NCBI GenBank assembly: GCA_017453205.1
Contig: JAFTKO010000021.1
Coordinates: forward strand, 124,001 to 188,000
From: Clostridia bacterium
GTDB taxonomy: Bacteria; Bacillota; Clostridia; Oscillospirales; CAG-272
Length of the DNA: 64,000 nt
Direction of reading: 5' to 3'
Shown here: positions 33,794 through 41,649 of the stretch, piece after piece
Layout: each line of letters opens with the position of its first letter
How positions within the stretch are numbered: position 1 is the first letter of the stretch
Translations under genes and position numbers: made by a program
Notes under the pieces: generated by a model
The model's input: the letters and a program-made list of their open reading frames with translations, nothing else
Told to the model about the DNA's origin: nothing
Database searches by the model: none

Positions 33794-34780
33794 TCAGAGC
33801 AGATTTTTTATAATCTCCTCGGGCGATTTGGGGCTGAGGTAAATGGGCGGGACATCGAACACGGTCTTGCAACCGACGTTCCCCTCGGCGTGCATGCGAT
33901 GTGTGGCGCGGGCGAACGCGACAATGACCGATGCGGTGAACTCGGGGTTGGAATCAAGCTTGAGGCTGTACTCGATGACATGATTGTTCTCAAGGTTCGC
34001 CCCCGTCTTGCCGCTGCGGATGACAAAACCGCCGTGCGGGATGCCGCTGTGGTCGCGGTGAAGCTCCTCGGCGCTGATAAAGTGCACCGTCGTATCATAA
34101 TCGGCAAAATAATTGGGCATTTCTTTGATCTCTTTTTCGATCCTTGTCTTGTCCGCGCCCTCTGCCGCTACCACAAAACACTCACGGGTGTGCTTTTGAC
34201 GTGTGGTCAGAGCGGGAGCGGAACCGCTGCGGACGGCTTCCAACGCGCTGTCCACAGGGATGGTATACTGCTTTGCGTCAAGAACGCCCTCGATACGGCG
34301 AATGGCGTCGGAGTGCCCTTGGCTTACGCCCTTGCCCCAAAAGGTGTAGTCCTGTCCGTCGGGGAGGATGGCACCGGCGTAAAAACGGTTGAGAGAGAAC
34401 ATACCGGGGTCCCAGCCCACCGAGATCATGGCGGTGTTGCCCGAAGCACGTGCCGCCGCGTCCACGTTGGCAAAATGCGTGGGGATCTTTGCATGGGTAT
34501 CAAAGCTGTCGACTACGCAGAAGCGCTTTGCGAGCGCGGGCGTCTGCGTGGGAAGATCGGTGGCACTGCCGCCGCAAAGGATCATGACGTCGATCTTGCC
34601 GACGTAGCTTTCGACATCGTCTGCATGACAAACGGGAACCCCCGCCGTGGCAATCTTCAGTGTGGCGGGATCGCGGCGCGTAAAGACCGCAGCCAACTCC
34701 ATATCGGGATTTTGGCGAATGGCGTTTTCAATGCCTTTGCCAAGATTCCCGTAGCCGTAAATACCGATTTTGATTTTCAT
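33794..34780 (-). CDS. ddh: meso-Diaminopimelate dehydrogenase
   Basis: A 328-residue NADP-dependent enzyme that converts tetrahydrodipicolinate plus ammonia to meso-diaminopimelate in one step, for lysine and peptidoglycan synthesis. The N-terminal Rossmann motif is GIYGYGNLGKGIENAI; family-specific segments include CGGSATDLP, DSFDTHAKIP, SVGWDPGMFSLNR, FWGKGVSQGHSDAIR and the C-terminal dimer region. Length is normal. The ATG at 34780 follows GGGGGTGG. Its promoter (35074-35102) lies about 290 nt upstream, so the transcript begins with a long leader made of two tandem 122-nt repeats. It indicates a meso-DAP cell wall. Confidence 0.95.
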   Translation of the reverse strand: MKIKIGIYGYGNLGKGIENAIRQNPDMELAAVFTRRDPATLKIATAGVPVCHADDVESYVGKIDVMILCGGSATDLPTQTPALAKRFCVVDSFDTHAKIPTHFANVDAAARASGNTAMISVGWDPGMFSLNRFYAGAILPDGQDYTFWGKGVSQGHSDAIRRIEGVLDAKQYTIPVDSALEAVRSGSAPALTTRQKHTRECFVVAAEGADKTRIEKEIKEMPNYFADYDTTVHFISAEELHRDHSGIPHGGFVIRSGKTGANLENNHVIEYSLKLDSNPEFTASVIVAFARATHRMHAEGNVGCKTVFDVPPIYLSPKSPEEIIKNLL

Positions 34781-34818
34781 AAATCCACCCCCAAGGTTCA
34801 TAGCCGATATCGGTCGGC

Positions 34819-35062
34819 GTTATGCGTTATTATACCATGAAGCAAAAATGCTTGCTTGCAAGGGCATTTTTGCGAAGCCGTCAATAAACGCAAGCGGACG
34901 GCAGTCCGCAAAAGCCGCAGGCTCACCGATGACAATCGGTGTTATGCGTTATTATACCATGAAGCAAAAATGCTTGCTTGCAAGGGCATTTTTGCGAAGC
35001 CGTCAATAAACGCAAGCGGACGGCAGTCCGCAAAAGCCGCAGGCTCACCGATGACAATCGGT
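34819..35062. repeat. Two tandem 122-bp repeats in the ddh leader
   Basis: Two identical units (34819-34940 and 34941-35062) are followed by a third start at 35063 (GTTATGCGT-TTATTATACCA) that becomes the ddh promoter. Each unit holds three hairpins: GCAAAAATGC...GCATTTTTGC, GCGGAC-GGCA-GTCCGC and CACCGAT-GACA-ATCGGTG, plus a TATAAT on the minus strand. The unit length is not a multiple of three and no conserved peptide is evident. Confidence 0.85.
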
Positions 35063-35073
35063 GTTATGCGTTT

Positions 35074-35102
35074 ATTATACCACAATCGTTTTTCTATTTC
35101 AA
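35074..35102 (-). promoter_or_regulatory. Sigma-A promoter for ddh
   Basis: Minus-strand TTGAAA (35102-35097), 17-bp spacer, TATAAT (35079-35074). The TATAAT belongs to the repeat unit while the -35 lies in unique sequence, so only this copy has both elements. Confidence 0.75.
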
Positions 35103-35184
35103 GATGATTTAAAAAACTTACACCCCGCGTGGACGATAAAATTTTTGCCGATTGAGAAACTTGAAATTTACATGTTGCACAAAA

Positions 35185-35697
35185 CTACTGTTCCCACCAT
35201 ACGATTTGATAAGTGACATTCGGTGCGGTGAGGGCGCGCGGGATGCCGATGTCGGTCACAGACAGCGTTTGGCTGTCGGGGAATGTAAAGGTGTAGCCGT
35301 CATTGTCCTTTTGTACTGTGGCGGGCTCGGTTTGCGTGAGCAAGAGGAGCGTGCTCAGAGGCAGAAGCAGTCCGCGCAAATCCTCGGCGTTTTGCGTCAG
35401 CGTCAATTCCCCGCGCGTGATCCGAGCCTCGCCGCTCGGTGTTCCGTCGGTGCCGAGGTGCACGCGGAGCTCGGTTTGGGAAAGTATGTCGGGCGTAAGA
35501 TATTGAATGGTATATTCCCCGTCCTTCCCGCCCCCGGTGATTTTTGCCGTAAACGCCACGCCGTTCAACTCCCCGTTGATCTCGGCGGCAAATGGTTGGT
35601 TGAAGCATGCCCTGCGGTCGGGAGGCTTTCCGTGGCAACCGCAAATCAAGGCAGGACAGAGCAACAATACCAAAAAGCAATAAATGACGCGTTTCAT
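35185..35697 (-). CDS. Small lipoprotein of unknown function
   Basis: A 170-residue secreted protein; ATG after GAAAGGAG. The signal MKRVIYCFLVLLLCPALICGC ends in a lipobox-like ICGC. The mature part is beta-rich (INGELNGVAFTAKITGG; GYTFTFPDSQTLSVTDIGIP) with a Leu-rich helix in the middle. The pattern resembles small lipoproteins of Clostridia in which a beta sandwich follows the anchor, but I do not recognise the family. Divergent from alr; no partner gene. The 35103-35184 stretch downstream holds no clear terminator. Confidence 0.7.
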   Translation of the reverse strand: MKRVIYCFLVLLLCPALICGCHGKPPDRRACFNQPFAAEINGELNGVAFTAKITGGGKDGEYTIQYLTPDILSQTELRVHLGTDGTPSGEARITRGELTLTQNAEDLRGLLLPLSTLLLLTQTEPATVQKDNDGYTFTFPDSQTLSVTDIGIPRALTAPNVTYQIVWWEQ

Positions 35698-35790
35698 GTC
35701 GAAATCTCCTTTCGCTTGTCTCGTATTGCGAGAGAAAGCTCTTTTTCCATACATATGAAGAAAAAAATTTGTTTATGTCTCAAAAAAAGA

Positions 35791-35819
35791 TTGCAATATT
35801 TGTCTTGCTGTGTTATAAT
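35791..35819 (+). promoter_or_regulatory. Sigma-A promoter for alr
   Basis: TTGCAA (35791-35796), 17-bp spacer, TATAAT (35814-35819). The leader of about 60 nt contains a 7-bp hairpin (CGGTTTT-GTCTTG-AAAACCG, 35831-35850) just before the ribosome binding site. Confidence 0.75.
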
Positions 35820-35882
35820 ATATAAAAGAGCGGTTTTGTCTTGAAAACCGCAATATTTATCCGATTTCAAAGAGAGGAGGCG

Positions 35883-37109
35883 ATGGGAACGGAACGCATC
35901 TACAAGTTGTATTCTTCCTTGACCGAGCTGGAGCAGCGCAAAACCTGGGCTGAGATCGATTTGGATGCTCTGCGCTCCAATTACCGCCTGTTGCGTGACA
36001 CTTTTTGCACGCCCGATGCCGATACCCGCATGATCGCGGTGGTCAAAGCCGAGGCATACGGACACGGCGCACCCGAATGTGTGCGCACATTGCTTTCGCA
36101 AGGCTGTGACTTTTTTGCCGTCTCCTGTATCGACGAGGCTGTGGCGGTGCGCGGCGTTTGTGACGGTGAGCACAAAAGCGCCGATATTTTGATCCTCGGT
36201 TACACGCCTACCTCGCTGGCATCCCACCTGGCACGCTACAATATCATTCAAACCCTGCTCTCCGAGGATTACGCCGTGAACCTCAACGCCGCCGCGCATG
36301 AAGCAAACGTCACCGTACGTGCACACGCGGCACTTGACACCGGCATGAACCGCATCGGCTTTGTGGCGCACAGTGCCGACGAGATCGCCGCCAGCGTGAC
36401 GGCAATTGCGCGTGTGCACCGTTTTTCGCATCTGCAATTGGAGGGTATGTTCACCCATTTTGCGCGTGCCGATGAAGCGCCCGACGGCGAGGGCGAGGAA
36501 CGCACCGACTTGCAAACGGAGCGTTATCGCGCCGTGCGCCAAGGCTTGGAGGAACGCGGCATTCAAATTCCGTTCCATCATGCGTGTAACAGTGCCGCCG
36601 CCGTGCGCCGCCCGCTTGACCGCATGAACGGCGTGCGTGTGGGCATCCTTTTGTTTGGCGCGCGTCCGTCCGACCGCATCGAGCTTCCGCTGAAGCCCGT
36701 GATGAAGCTGAAAACCGTGATCTCGCATCTGCACAAGCTCCTGCCGGGGGAAGCCGTCAGCTACGGCGGAACCTATACCGCGGAATCGGAACGTCTCATC
36801 GCCACGATGCCGATCGGCTACGCGGACGGCTTTCTCCGTGCGTACAGCGGCGCGTTTGTGACCGTTCATACGCAAGAAGGTCCCCGCACCGCGCCCATCG
36901 TCGGGCGCATTTGCATGGATCAGTGCATGATCGATGTCACCGACACCGGTGCCCGTCCCGGGGATGTTGTCACGCTCTTCGGCGGTGATCCCAAAGAGCT
37001 CTACGCTTACGCTGACCGCGCCTCTACCATCGACTACGAATCCCTCTGTCTTATCTCCTCCCGCGTTACGCGTTGTTATATCGGAGGAGAAGAGGATGCG
37101 TTTTTGTGA
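35883..37109 (+). CDS. alr: Alanine racemase
   Basis: A 408-residue PLP enzyme that makes D-alanine for peptidoglycan. Fold type III motifs are present: TWAEIDLDALRSNYR, the PLP-binding Lys55 in VVKAEAYGHG (the usual Asn or Asp after KA is Glu here), LDTGMNRIGF, and the catalytic Tyr in PIGYADGF; the C-terminal beta domain has VGRICMDQCMIDVT. AGGAGG ends only two bases before the ATG at 35883, an unusually short spacing; a TTG at 35841 in frame is an alternative start but would put the hairpin and the site inside the coding region. Own promoter upstream. Confidence 0.92.
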   Translation: MGTERIYKLYSSLTELEQRKTWAEIDLDALRSNYRLLRDTFCTPDADTRMIAVVKAEAYGHGAPECVRTLLSQGCDFFAVSCIDEAVAVRGVCDGEHKSADILILGYTPTSLASHLARYNIIQTLLSEDYAVNLNAAAHEANVTVRAHAALDTGMNRIGFVAHSADEIAASVTAIARVHRFSHLQLEGMFTHFARADEAPDGEGEERTDLQTERYRAVRQGLEERGIQIPFHHACNSAAAVRRPLDRMNGVRVGILLFGARPSDRIELPLKPVMKLKTVISHLHKLLPGEAVSYGGTYTAESERLIATMPIGYADGFLRAYSGAFVTVHTQEGPRTAPIVGRICMDQCMIDVTDTGARPGDVVTLFGGDPKELYAYADRASTIDYESLCLISSRVTRCYIGGEEDAFL

Positions 37110-37160
37110 TGAGCGCAATCTGTTTTGAGAAAGCTTTGTGACCAAAAGAAAGGATATCCT

Positions 37161-39161
37161 ATGCAACGAAAAATTGTCAAACTCATTCATTTTTTTATGG
37201 TTCTGGCGTTGTGCGCGGGGGTGTTGAACGCGTGCAAGAAGAGCGACCCGCTGGCAAAGAGCGGTTTTGACGCTTTGACGGTGGACGGTAAGGGACGGAT
37301 CCATGCCGAAATCACGGTGGATTTGCGAACGGTACAGGCGCACACGGGTGAGAAGGCTTTCCTTTACGAAGCGCTCCCCGGGGAGCCGATTGCGAGCCTA
37401 ACCTCGCGCGAGCCGTTGGATGAAGCCAAGGTCGACGCATCCATGCACTTTCGCTGTCCCTTGACCGATGAGGACGGACGTTCGCGTCTTTACTCGTCAT
37501 TTTACGTGATGTTTGAGGACGGAACACTGCTGTTTGAGGACGGCTATTACGTGGAAAATCCGCAGAAGCTTGCCAAGAACACCGCCGTGTTTGCATGGCA
37601 GAGCTCACCCAAAGCGCTGTGCGGTGCCAATGCCGATGACGCCGCGGCGATGAATGTGGCGCACGTGATGTACGAGGTGACGCTCTCGGAGCTGATGAAC
37701 GGGACCGAGACCTTTGATTTTCACGGAAATACATATACGCTTTCCACCGATGTTCTTGCGGCTTTGGACAAGCAGATCGTTTCCGCGACCGACGCGGGTC
37801 TGCAGGTCTCTTTGACCGTGATCCCCGATTCGGTTCCCTCGACAGAGTGTTTTGCCGCCGTTGCCGACCGCCTTGCCGCGCGTTACGCGGGTGGGGAGAA
37901 TGGTTTGGTCTCCGCGCTTTTTTTGCAAACGGCAGACTCTGCAATGATGCCCGAGTTTTGTCGGCTTGCCACACTTGCACTCCGCTCCCATGTGGCAAAC
38001 GGACGCGTCTATGTGATCGCGCCGTCGGGAACGCTCAGCGAGACACAGGCCTTTTTTGCCGATCTGCAGCTCTCCTTTGCCGCAAGCGGTGACATCGAGT
38101 GGGGGGCGGCGGTGATCCCGCAAGCCACCGATGATGTCCCGTGGGAGAATACCGACACCGACGCCATGTCGGTTGCCAATTTTTCCGCACTTTCCGATTT
38201 CCTTTATTCTTCGTCCGAGGAAGGACGTCTTTCCTACTTTGCTGTTTGCGGTGTCGCTTTTGACGCCGCCGACGAGGACAAGCAGGCGGTCTCCTATGCC
38301 TATACCTATTACGCCGCCGTGTCGGCAAATGCGGGTTTGATCTTCTACCGCGATCATGTAGACGAGGCGACGGGATTGAGAAATGAGGACGGAGAGAGCC
38401 GCCGCATCATTTCGGTGATCTCGGACATTGATCTCGGGCTCTCCCCTGCCGATGAGCGTCTTTGTGAGCAAATTGCGGGTGAGGCTTGGGGCACCTATGA
38501 GAATGTTACCGCCTCGCGCGTACAGGTCAGCGGAACCTCCAACATCGGTACCGCGGGGCTGACCGAGACCATCCTTTTTGATTTTACCGACGGGGAGTGT
38601 CACGGATTTGTGGGCGCGGGCAGCTTGACTGTCCCCGAAAGTCACCACTCCGCATCTTGGAACACCCCTGTGCTTTATACATGGATCAATCCGACCTACG
38701 GGAACGCGGGCGGTGTGCGCAAGGTGCTTGCCAACGGGGAACAGCTGGAGGATGCTACTTCGCTTTCGGTTCAGCTCTTGACGCAGATTCCCGATACAGA
38801 TGCTTGCACCGTGCATTTGACACTGGAAAGCGTGACCGAACAAGGCACCCGTCTGACCTACGAGAACTCGGTGGAGATCTCCAACGGAAAATGGCAGACC
38901 GTGACCTTTGGTATCTCTTCATTTGTTGCCGATTTTGACCCCGCACAGCCCTGTGTGCTGACGCTGACCGCCGAGCCTCTTTCCGATGTGGATGAGGACT
39001 ACGTGCTTTGGGTGCGCGGCATCAACGCACGCTACCCCGAGCGCGATTTGGGTGGCGTGTTGTCTGTGCTGATCATCCTTGCCTGTGTTTCGGTTGGGTT
39101 CCTCGCTGTATTCCTAATCTACCGTAAAACCGCCGCAAAGGTACGCCCACGGCAAAGATAA
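37161..39161 (+). CDS. Lipoprotein with C-terminal membrane helix, DUF5722-like central region
   Basis: A 666-residue extracytoplasmic protein; ATG after AAAGGAT. The signal ends in VLNACKK, a lipobox. The region around residues 155-360 (VMYEVTLSELMNG...GNTYTLSTDVLAALDKQI; VSLTVIP) recalls the TIM-barrel-like DUF5722 found in Clostridia; I regard this as tentative. A jelly-roll-like beta domain follows (FDFTDGECHGFVGAG; WQTVTFGISSF), as in carbohydrate-binding modules. The end is a hydrophobic helix (LSVLIILACVSVGFLAVFLIY) and a basic tail, so both ends are membrane-attached. An AraC regulator starts 11 bp downstream and is probably co-transcribed. Confidence 0.7.
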   Translation: MQRKIVKLIHFFMVLALCAGVLNACKKSDPLAKSGFDALTVDGKGRIHAEITVDLRTVQAHTGEKAFLYEALPGEPIASLTSREPLDEAKVDASMHFRCPLTDEDGRSRLYSSFYVMFEDGTLLFEDGYYVENPQKLAKNTAVFAWQSSPKALCGANADDAAAMNVAHVMYEVTLSELMNGTETFDFHGNTYTLSTDVLAALDKQIVSATDAGLQVSLTVIPDSVPSTECFAAVADRLAARYAGGENGLVSALFLQTADSAMMPEFCRLATLALRSHVANGRVYVIAPSGTLSETQAFFADLQLSFAASGDIEWGAAVIPQATDDVPWENTDTDAMSVANFSALSDFLYSSSEEGRLSYFAVCGVAFDAADEDKQAVSYAYTYYAAVSANAGLIFYRDHVDEATGLRNEDGESRRIISVISDIDLGLSPADERLCEQIAGEAWGTYENVTASRVQVSGTSNIGTAGLTETILFDFTDGECHGFVGAGSLTVPESHHSASWNTPVLYTWINPTYGNAGGVRKVLANGEQLEDATSLSVQLLTQIPDTDACTVHLTLESVTEQGTRLTYENSVEISNGKWQTVTFGISSFVADFDPAQPCVLTLTAEPLSDVDEDYVLWVRGINARYPERDLGGVLSVLIILACVSVGFLAVFLIYRKTAAKVRPRQR

Positions 39162-39172
39162 GGAGGTAAGAA

Positions 39173-40210
39173 ATGTCGATGAATCTTGTAAAATACGAGG
39201 TCAAAAATAAAGATATCTATTTCCGCGACAACCGATCTGGCAAGGGAAAATTGCGCTGTCTGCCGCATTTGCACCGCGAGCTGGAGCTGGTTTGCATGCT
39301 GGAGGGCGAGACCGTGACCTATGTGGACTCGGTGCGCGACGTGTTGCGGAGCGGCGACGTGTTTTTGACTTTCCCCAATCAGATCCACTTTTACGAATCC
39401 AACCAAACCGAAAAATATTACATTTTCATTATTAAGCCCGATTTGATGCCCGATCTCATGGGCATCTTTACCTCCGGTGTCCCCTCCTCGGCGATCATTC
39501 GCGGAGCGGCAAACCAACCGCAAATACGTGGGTTGTTCGATTCTCTTGCCGAGCTTTGCTCCCCGTCCTCTTCGGACAGCGATTTTACCGCCACGCGCCG
39601 CCGCGGGTATCTTTTGGCACTCTTTTCGGAGCTCCTTTCGCAGATGACCGTGACGCGGCTATCCGTGGGGGACTCGGGTGCGTTGCGCTCGATCGTGGCA
39701 TTTTGCGAAAAAAACTTTTCGGAGAACCTTTCACTCTCGCTTTTGGAGGAAAAGCTCCACCTCAACAAGTATTACATTTCGCACCTGTTCAGCGAAAAGC
39801 TGGGCTTGCGTTTTAACGATTACGTCAATTCCTTGCGCGTGTCGGAGGCGTGCCGATATCTTGTCGGCTCGGATTACAGTATCACCGAGATCAGCGAGAT
39901 CGTCGGCTTTAACACCTTGCGCACCTTTAACCGCGCCTTTATGAAGCAGATGGGGATGTCGCCCTCGGAGTACCGCAAAAACGACGGCGCCGCGGTGCAG
40001 AGCACCAAGGATACACTCCCCGCGCAACCCTCTTCTTCCATTCCTGCCTGCCGTCCCGTCACACCTGTGCCGATGCCAAGCTGTGAGAGCGCCGATCCTT
40101 GTGCGTATGATGACGATTCTTGCGCATATGATGAGGATCTCTGCTCGTGTACGGATTCGCATGTCGATTCCTGTGCATACGATGATGACGAGGATCCCTG
40201 CGCCTTTTGA
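39173..40210 (+). CDS. AraC-family regulator with Cys/Asp-rich C-terminal tail
   Basis: A 345-residue protein; ATG after AAGGAGG. Residues 1-150 form a cupin sensor (CLPHLHRELELVCMLEGE; SGDVFLTFPNQIHFYES). Residues about 165-275 carry the two AraC helix-turn-helix motifs (LSLSLLEEKLHLNKYYISHLF; SITEISEIVGFNTLRTFNRAF) and MGMSPSEYRK, where family members normally end. A further 70 residues follow: a Pro/Ser linker, then repeats of the type (D/S)(P/S)CAYDD(D/E), with eight Cys and many Asp in the last 55 residues. The tail looks like a metal or redox sensor. It follows the lipoprotein gene by 11 bp. Confidence 0.85.
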   Translation: MSMNLVKYEVKNKDIYFRDNRSGKGKLRCLPHLHRELELVCMLEGETVTYVDSVRDVLRSGDVFLTFPNQIHFYESNQTEKYYIFIIKPDLMPDLMGIFTSGVPSSAIIRGAANQPQIRGLFDSLAELCSPSSSDSDFTATRRRGYLLALFSELLSQMTVTRLSVGDSGALRSIVAFCEKNFSENLSLSLLEEKLHLNKYYISHLFSEKLGLRFNDYVNSLRVSEACRYLVGSDYSITEISEIVGFNTLRTFNRAFMKQMGMSPSEYRKNDGAAVQSTKDTLPAQPSSSIPACRPVTPVPMPSCESADPCAYDDDSCAYDEDLCSCTDSHVDSCAYDDDEDPCAF

Positions 40211-40343
40211 GATCGGATATAGCGGCTTTTTCTTTGAAGCCAAGGGCGCGCAAACGAATGTCTTTATTAACAACACCTTTCTGAAAGTTCCCTATCTCTA
40301 AAACTTTCAAAACCGCAATATTTGTCTTATAAGGAGTATCAAA
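40211..40343. other. Leader region of ahcY
   Basis: No gene. It contains a GAAAGTT...AACTTTC hairpin and then AAAACCGCAATATTTGTC directly before the AAGGAG site. The same core recurs upstream of alr and mnmG. No SAH or SAM riboswitch fold was recognisable. Confidence 0.4.
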
Positions 40344-41585
40344 ATGAGTGAGATCAAAGATATCAATTTGGCGCCGTCGGGCGCTGATAAAATCGCTTGG
40401 GTGGCATCGTATATGCCGATTTTAAACAGCATCAAGTCGGAGTTCGAGCGTACACAGCCCTTCCTCGGCAAGAAGATCGCCATGTCGATCCATTTGGAGG
40501 CAAAGACCGCATATCTTGCCAAAGTCTTGCGCGCGGGTGGCGCCGAGGTGTGGGTGACGGGTTGCAATCCCCTTTCCACACAGGATGATGTTGCCGCCGC
40601 GCTTGCCGCCGAGGGCTTTGATGTTCATGCGCGCCATGGTGTCAGTGACCGAGAATATACCGAACATTTAAAAAAGACGCTCTCTTGCGTGCCCGATCTG
40701 ATGATCGACGACGGCGGAGACTTGATCTCCCTCCTCCACGGGGAATGCCGCGACTGTGGCAAAAAACTTATCGGCGGTTGCGAGGAGACCACCACGGGCA
40801 TCCACCGTCTGCTTTCGCGTGAGCGTGCGGGGCTTCTTGACTACACCATGATCGACGTCAACGATGCCGATTGCAAGCATCTGTTTGACAACCGTTACGG
40901 CACGGGACAGTCGACGCTCGACGGTATCATGAACTCCACCAACCTCATTCTTGCGGGCAAAACGGTGGTCGTCGCGGGCTACGGCTGGTGCGGCAAGGGC
41001 GTCGCCATGCGCGCAAAGGGCATGGGAGCTGTCGTCGTTGTTACCGAGATCGACCATGTCAAAGCCATCGAAGCTGTTATGGACGGTTTTACTGTCCTCC
41101 CCATGGATGAAGCCGCCAAGATCGGCGACCTCTTTATCACGCTTACGGGTTGTTGCGATGTCATTCGTCGTGAGCACTTTGAGGTTATGAAGGACGGTGT
41201 TTTGCTCTCTAACAGCGGACATTTTGATGTGGAGATCGACAAAAAAGCCCTCAAAGAGCTGTCGGTAGAGGATTGGGAGCGCAAACCGAACATCCATGGC
41301 TATCGCATGCCCGACGGCAGGATCCTCAATCTCCTTGCCGAGGGACGTCTTGTGAACCTCGCCGCCGGCAACGGACACCCCGCCGAGATCATGGATATGT
41401 CTTTCGGCATTCAGGCAAAAAGCTTGGAATTCCTTGCCAAAAACGCAGGTAGGCTCGAAAAGCGTGTCTATGCGGTTCCCGCCGAGATCGATCAAGCCGT
41501 CGCAAGCATCAAGCTGGCTTCCATGAATGTTTCGATCGATGTACTCTCTCCGGAACAAAAAGTATATTTGAATAAGGTAGAATAA
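40344..41585 (+). CDS. ahcY: S-adenosylhomocysteine hydrolase
   Basis: A 413-residue NAD-dependent enzyme that splits S-adenosylhomocysteine into adenosine and homocysteine, recycling the product of methylation. ATG after AAGGAG. Signature segments: MSIHLEAKTAYL, DDGGDLIS, EETTTGIHRL, the NAD-binding GYGWCGKGVAMRAKGMGA, GHFDVEI and the C-terminal GNGHPAEIMDMSF. The length fits the shorter bacterial/archaeal form lacking the 40-residue insert. Many Clostridia instead use Pfs/LuxS, so its presence is informative for methyl-cycle metabolism. It lies 64 bp upstream of mnmG. Confidence 0.93.
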   Translation: MSEIKDINLAPSGADKIAWVASYMPILNSIKSEFERTQPFLGKKIAMSIHLEAKTAYLAKVLRAGGAEVWVTGCNPLSTQDDVAAALAAEGFDVHARHGVSDREYTEHLKKTLSCVPDLMIDDGGDLISLLHGECRDCGKKLIGGCEETTTGIHRLLSRERAGLLDYTMIDVNDADCKHLFDNRYGTGQSTLDGIMNSTNLILAGKTVVVAGYGWCGKGVAMRAKGMGAVVVVTEIDHVKAIEAVMDGFTVLPMDEAAKIGDLFITLTGCCDVIRREHFEVMKDGVLLSNSGHFDVEIDKKALKELSVEDWERKPNIHGYRMPDGRILNLLAEGRLVNLAAGNGHPAEIMDMSFGIQAKSLEFLAKNAGRLEKRVYAVPAEIDQAVASIKLASMNVSIDVLSPEQKVYLNKVE

Positions 41586-41649
41586 AAGGCTGCTCCTCAA
41601 AAAGTTTCTCTGTAATACAGCAATATTTGTCTTATCTTAAAGGAGTTAT

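Noticed and set aside
34770-35107. Two overlapping open frames of 79 and 83 codons through the tandem repeats
   Set aside because: They arise because the repeated 122-bp unit is read in different frames; no ribosome binding site and no consistent peptide.
40211-40343. Possible SAM/SAH riboswitch ahead of ahcY
   Set aside because: Only one short hairpin is visible and none of the conserved core sequences could be matched.
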